NCBI GenBank assembly: GCA_913009765.1
Contig: CAJVYT010000313.1
Location: 1-5,333, forward strand
Length of the DNA: 5,333 nt
Direction of reading: 5' to 3'
Source of the DNA: an uncultured candidate division Zixibacteria bacterium
GTDB lineage: Bacteria > Zixibacteria > MSB-5A5 > GN15 > FEB-12
The notes under the pieces are model-generated. The model was not told the DNA's origin. It made no database searches and worked only from the letters and a program-made list of their open reading frames with translations. Below, piece after piece: positions 5,043-5,333 of the stretch. The position numbers and the translations under genes were made by a program. The first letter of the stretch is position 1, and every line of letters starts with the position of its first letter.

Positions 5043-5333
5043 AATGAAATGACTATTAATCATTAGGGGAATTGGCCATGTGACATTACAATCATCATGT
5101 AATATAAGGAAGATTCATAAGTGATGAGTTTTTTCTTCAAAATTCAAGTGTTAATGTTGCTGAAGCTTATATTTATATGACGGTTAAAGCTTTGCGAAAA
5201 TCCCTGTTAAACGTTCTGCCTTAATAGTTCTCAGGAATCCCTTTATTCCTCTAAAACTGAAGTTGCTGGCAGGATCTGTTTGATGTCGGGATATGGATAA
5301 AGGCATAAAATATCAAGAGTAATCTTTACTTTG
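5043..5333. other. Region with no recognised gene
   Basis: No frame here is convincing. On the + strand AAGGAAG (5107-5113) precedes an ATG at 5124 that opens an 18-codon hydrophobic peptide. If one T were added to the T6 run at 5129-5134 the frame would instead run to TAA 5222-5224 (about 33 residues, ending in SLLNVLP). On the minus strand a 40-codon frame starting MPLSISRH spans roughly 5185-5307, without a recognised family. A small hairpin ATTAC/GTAAT lies at about 5085-5103. After the possible attC this could be the start of another cassette that continues outside the window. Confidence 0.3.

Noticed and set aside
1..5333. CRISPR array, tRNA or rRNA genes
   Set aside because: No regularly spaced repeats and no tRNA or rRNA signatures were seen on either strand.

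Overview
The window is an AT-rich stretch of bacterial accessory DNA, read here as part of a mobile-integron gene-cassette array without its integrase (a CALIN-type cluster or the interior of a chromosomal integron). All intact genes lie on the + strand. They sit between imperfect inverted-repeat sites with integron attC architecture: paired R''/R' boxes ending in GTTATGC or GTTATCC, plus an inner stem with unpaired bases on the 5' arm. Two sites are convincing (about 1449-1511 and 4087-4218), one is good but damaged at its 5' end (about 778-862), and one is weak (about 4934-5042). Nothing identifies the species; the mix of restriction-modification, toxin-antitoxin, IS110 and cassette sites would suit many environmental bacteria.

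Layout. 1-229: the end of an unrecognised open frame entering from the left. 290-776: a decayed, minus-strand IS110-family transposase start with its upstream non-coding end, abutting the first attC-like site. 857-1505: a complete cassette with a DUF2281-type antitoxin and a PemK/MazF-type toxin whose last 13 codons are cut off by an in-frame TGA. 1506-3181: a restriction-modification pair, made of an XhoI/PaeR7I-family endonuclease broken by one in-frame TAG and an intact beta-type DNA methyltransferase that overlaps it by 4 bases. 3300-3928: a LysE/RhtB-family exporter broken by a one-base frameshift in a run of seven T. 4087-4218: a long attC site. 4302-4915: an intact toxin-first vapC-vapB pair with a palindromic operator candidate. 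4916-5333: a weak attC-like site and sequence with no recognised gene.

How the genes work together. The cassettes carry classic stabilising and defence cargo: two toxin-antitoxin modules and one restriction-modification system. In the first two pairs the harmful partner (PemK toxin, restriction enzyme) carries a single nonsense codon, while the protective partner (antitoxin, methyltransferase) is intact. Together with the broken exporter and the IS110 relic this looks like a sedentary array in decay, with vapCB the only visibly complete addiction module. Sequencing error is a competing explanation for the single-base lesions, especially the homopolymer one.
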